The notes under the pieces were generated by a model that was given only the letters and a program-made list of their open reading frames with translations, was not told where the DNA came from and did not search any database. DNA of 7,972 bases from Globobulimina sp. (lineage: Eukaryota > Foraminifera > Rotaliida): assembly GCA_003354225.1 (NCBI GenBank), contig PIVH01000103.1, forward strand, positions 1 through 7,972, written 5' to 3'. Position 1 is the first letter of the stretch; every line of letters begins with the position of its first letter. The position numbers and the translations under genes were made by a program. This document shows positions 7,766 through 7,972 of this stretch, in pieces.

Positions 7766-7832
7766 ATATAAATAGATTTTCAGTTGTATAAAAATGTGAT
7801 AATAAGATATATAAATAGATTTTCAGTTGTAT
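7766..7832. repeat. Duplicated 24-base block with 43-base period
   Basis: Positions 7766-7789 and 7809-7832 are identical over 24 bases, separated by 19 unrelated bases. Each unit contains TATAAATAG followed by ATTTTCAGTTGTAT on the plus strand. An exact 24-base repeat is unlikely by chance, even in AT-rich DNA. It lies upstream of the first gene, where duplicated promoter elements are common in retrotransposons, but the TATA-like part reads toward the window edge on the plus strand, so a promoter role for the genes is not established. Confidence 0.75.
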
Positions 7833-7845
7833 TATACAGTATAAT
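7831..7845. repeat. Perfect 15-base palindrome
   Basis: ATTATAC and GTATAAT are perfect inverted arms around a single central A. The palindrome overlaps the end of the second 24-base repeat by two bases. It could be a dimeric protein-binding site or a recombination site for the element's recombinase, or an AT-rich coincidence. Only the symmetry is seen. Confidence 0.45.
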
Positions 7846-7972
7846 CAGTATTCCTTAATTGAATAACCAATCCATTCCAAGTTATAAATGGTTATGTAAT
7901 GCTATTAACAGATGTGTCATAAACAGTGCATGGTAATTTGCAATTGTTACATAATAAAAACCTCCATTGGCT

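Larger units (their letters stand above)
1..7972 (-). mobile_element. DIRS/Ngaro-like tyrosine-recombinase retrotransposon, ends not defined
   Basis: Four long ORFs lie head to tail on the minus strand: an Asn-rich protein, a Gag-like zinc-finger protein, an RT-RNase H and a tyrosine recombinase. RT-RNase H combined with a tyrosine recombinase, without a DDE integrase or protease, defines the YR retrotransposons (DIRS, Ngaro, PAT, VIPER). The recombinase lies downstream of the RT on the same strand and there is no methyltransferase domain after RNase H, which favours a Ngaro/PAT-like arrangement over DIRS-1. I found no long direct repeat between the ends and the internal spacers; only a 15/16 inverted match (47-62 with 7855-7870) is visible. 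Split repeats, if present, may lie beyond the left edge, because only 95 bases follow the recombinase. None of the four ORFs contains an internal stop codon, which suggests a recently active copy. Confidence 0.85.
7512..7972. other. Leader and probable promoter side of the element
   Basis: These 461 bases lie upstream of the first gene on the coding strand. No ORF with a recognisable product occurs here. The region contains the duplicated 24-base block (7766-7789 and 7809-7832), the palindrome at 7831-7845, an eight-base inverted pair (7892-7899 and 7947-7954), and the right half of the inverted match at 7855-7870. By position it should hold the transcription start and, in a Ngaro/PAT-like element, the A1 repeat. 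No boundary or target-site motif can be fixed. Confidence 0.5.

Noticed and set aside
1344-7972. Split direct repeats (A1/B1/A2/B2) linking the leader and the RT-YR spacer
   Set aside because: The only shared words found, such as TTAAAATAAGTA at about 1841 and 7699, are 9 to 12 bases of AT-rich sequence and do not extend.

Overview
The window looks like most of one retrotransposon of the tyrosine-recombinase (YR) class, the DIRS/Ngaro/PAT group, in a very AT-rich eukaryotic genome. All supported genes are on the minus strand, so the element reads from right to left. The eukaryotic call rests on the element class, long asparagine- and glutamine-rich tracts, AT-rich spacers of about 250 to 620 bases between genes, and no ribosome-binding sites. 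The host cannot be named from the sequence; AT-rich amoebozoans, early-diverging fungi and cnidarians would all fit.

In transcription order: a leader region (7972-7512) with a duplicated 24-base block and a 15-base palindrome; ORF1 (7511-5397), a 704-residue Asn/Gln-rich protein with a basic nuclear-signal-like patch that I cannot assign; a spacer (5396-5135); ORF2 (5077-4091), a Gag-like protein ending in a CCCH finger and a degenerate knuckle; a spacer (4090-3836); ORF3 (3835-1970), a DIRS-type reverse transcriptase fused to RNase H; a 626-base spacer (1969-1344) with an island of unusually high G+C; and ORF4 (1343-96), a tyrosine recombinase. The last 95 bases hold no gene.

The expected cycle is that ORF2, perhaps with ORF1, packages element RNA, ORF3 copies it into DNA, and ORF4 inserts the circular product by site-specific recombination. 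There is no DDE integrase, aspartic protease or adenine methyltransferase, and no long terminal repeat. This matches Ngaro/PAT-like elements better than DIRS-1 itself. No split direct repeat was found, so the element ends are not defined and may lie outside the window.

The least ordinary points are: two enzyme ORFs with no usable ATG, which implies splicing, frameshifting or non-AUG initiation; replaced motif residues in three proteins (HIDD for YxDD in the RT, YxxR for HxxR in the recombinase, Asp for one Cys in the Gag knuckle); the large extra ORF1; and the G+C-rich island between RT and recombinase.
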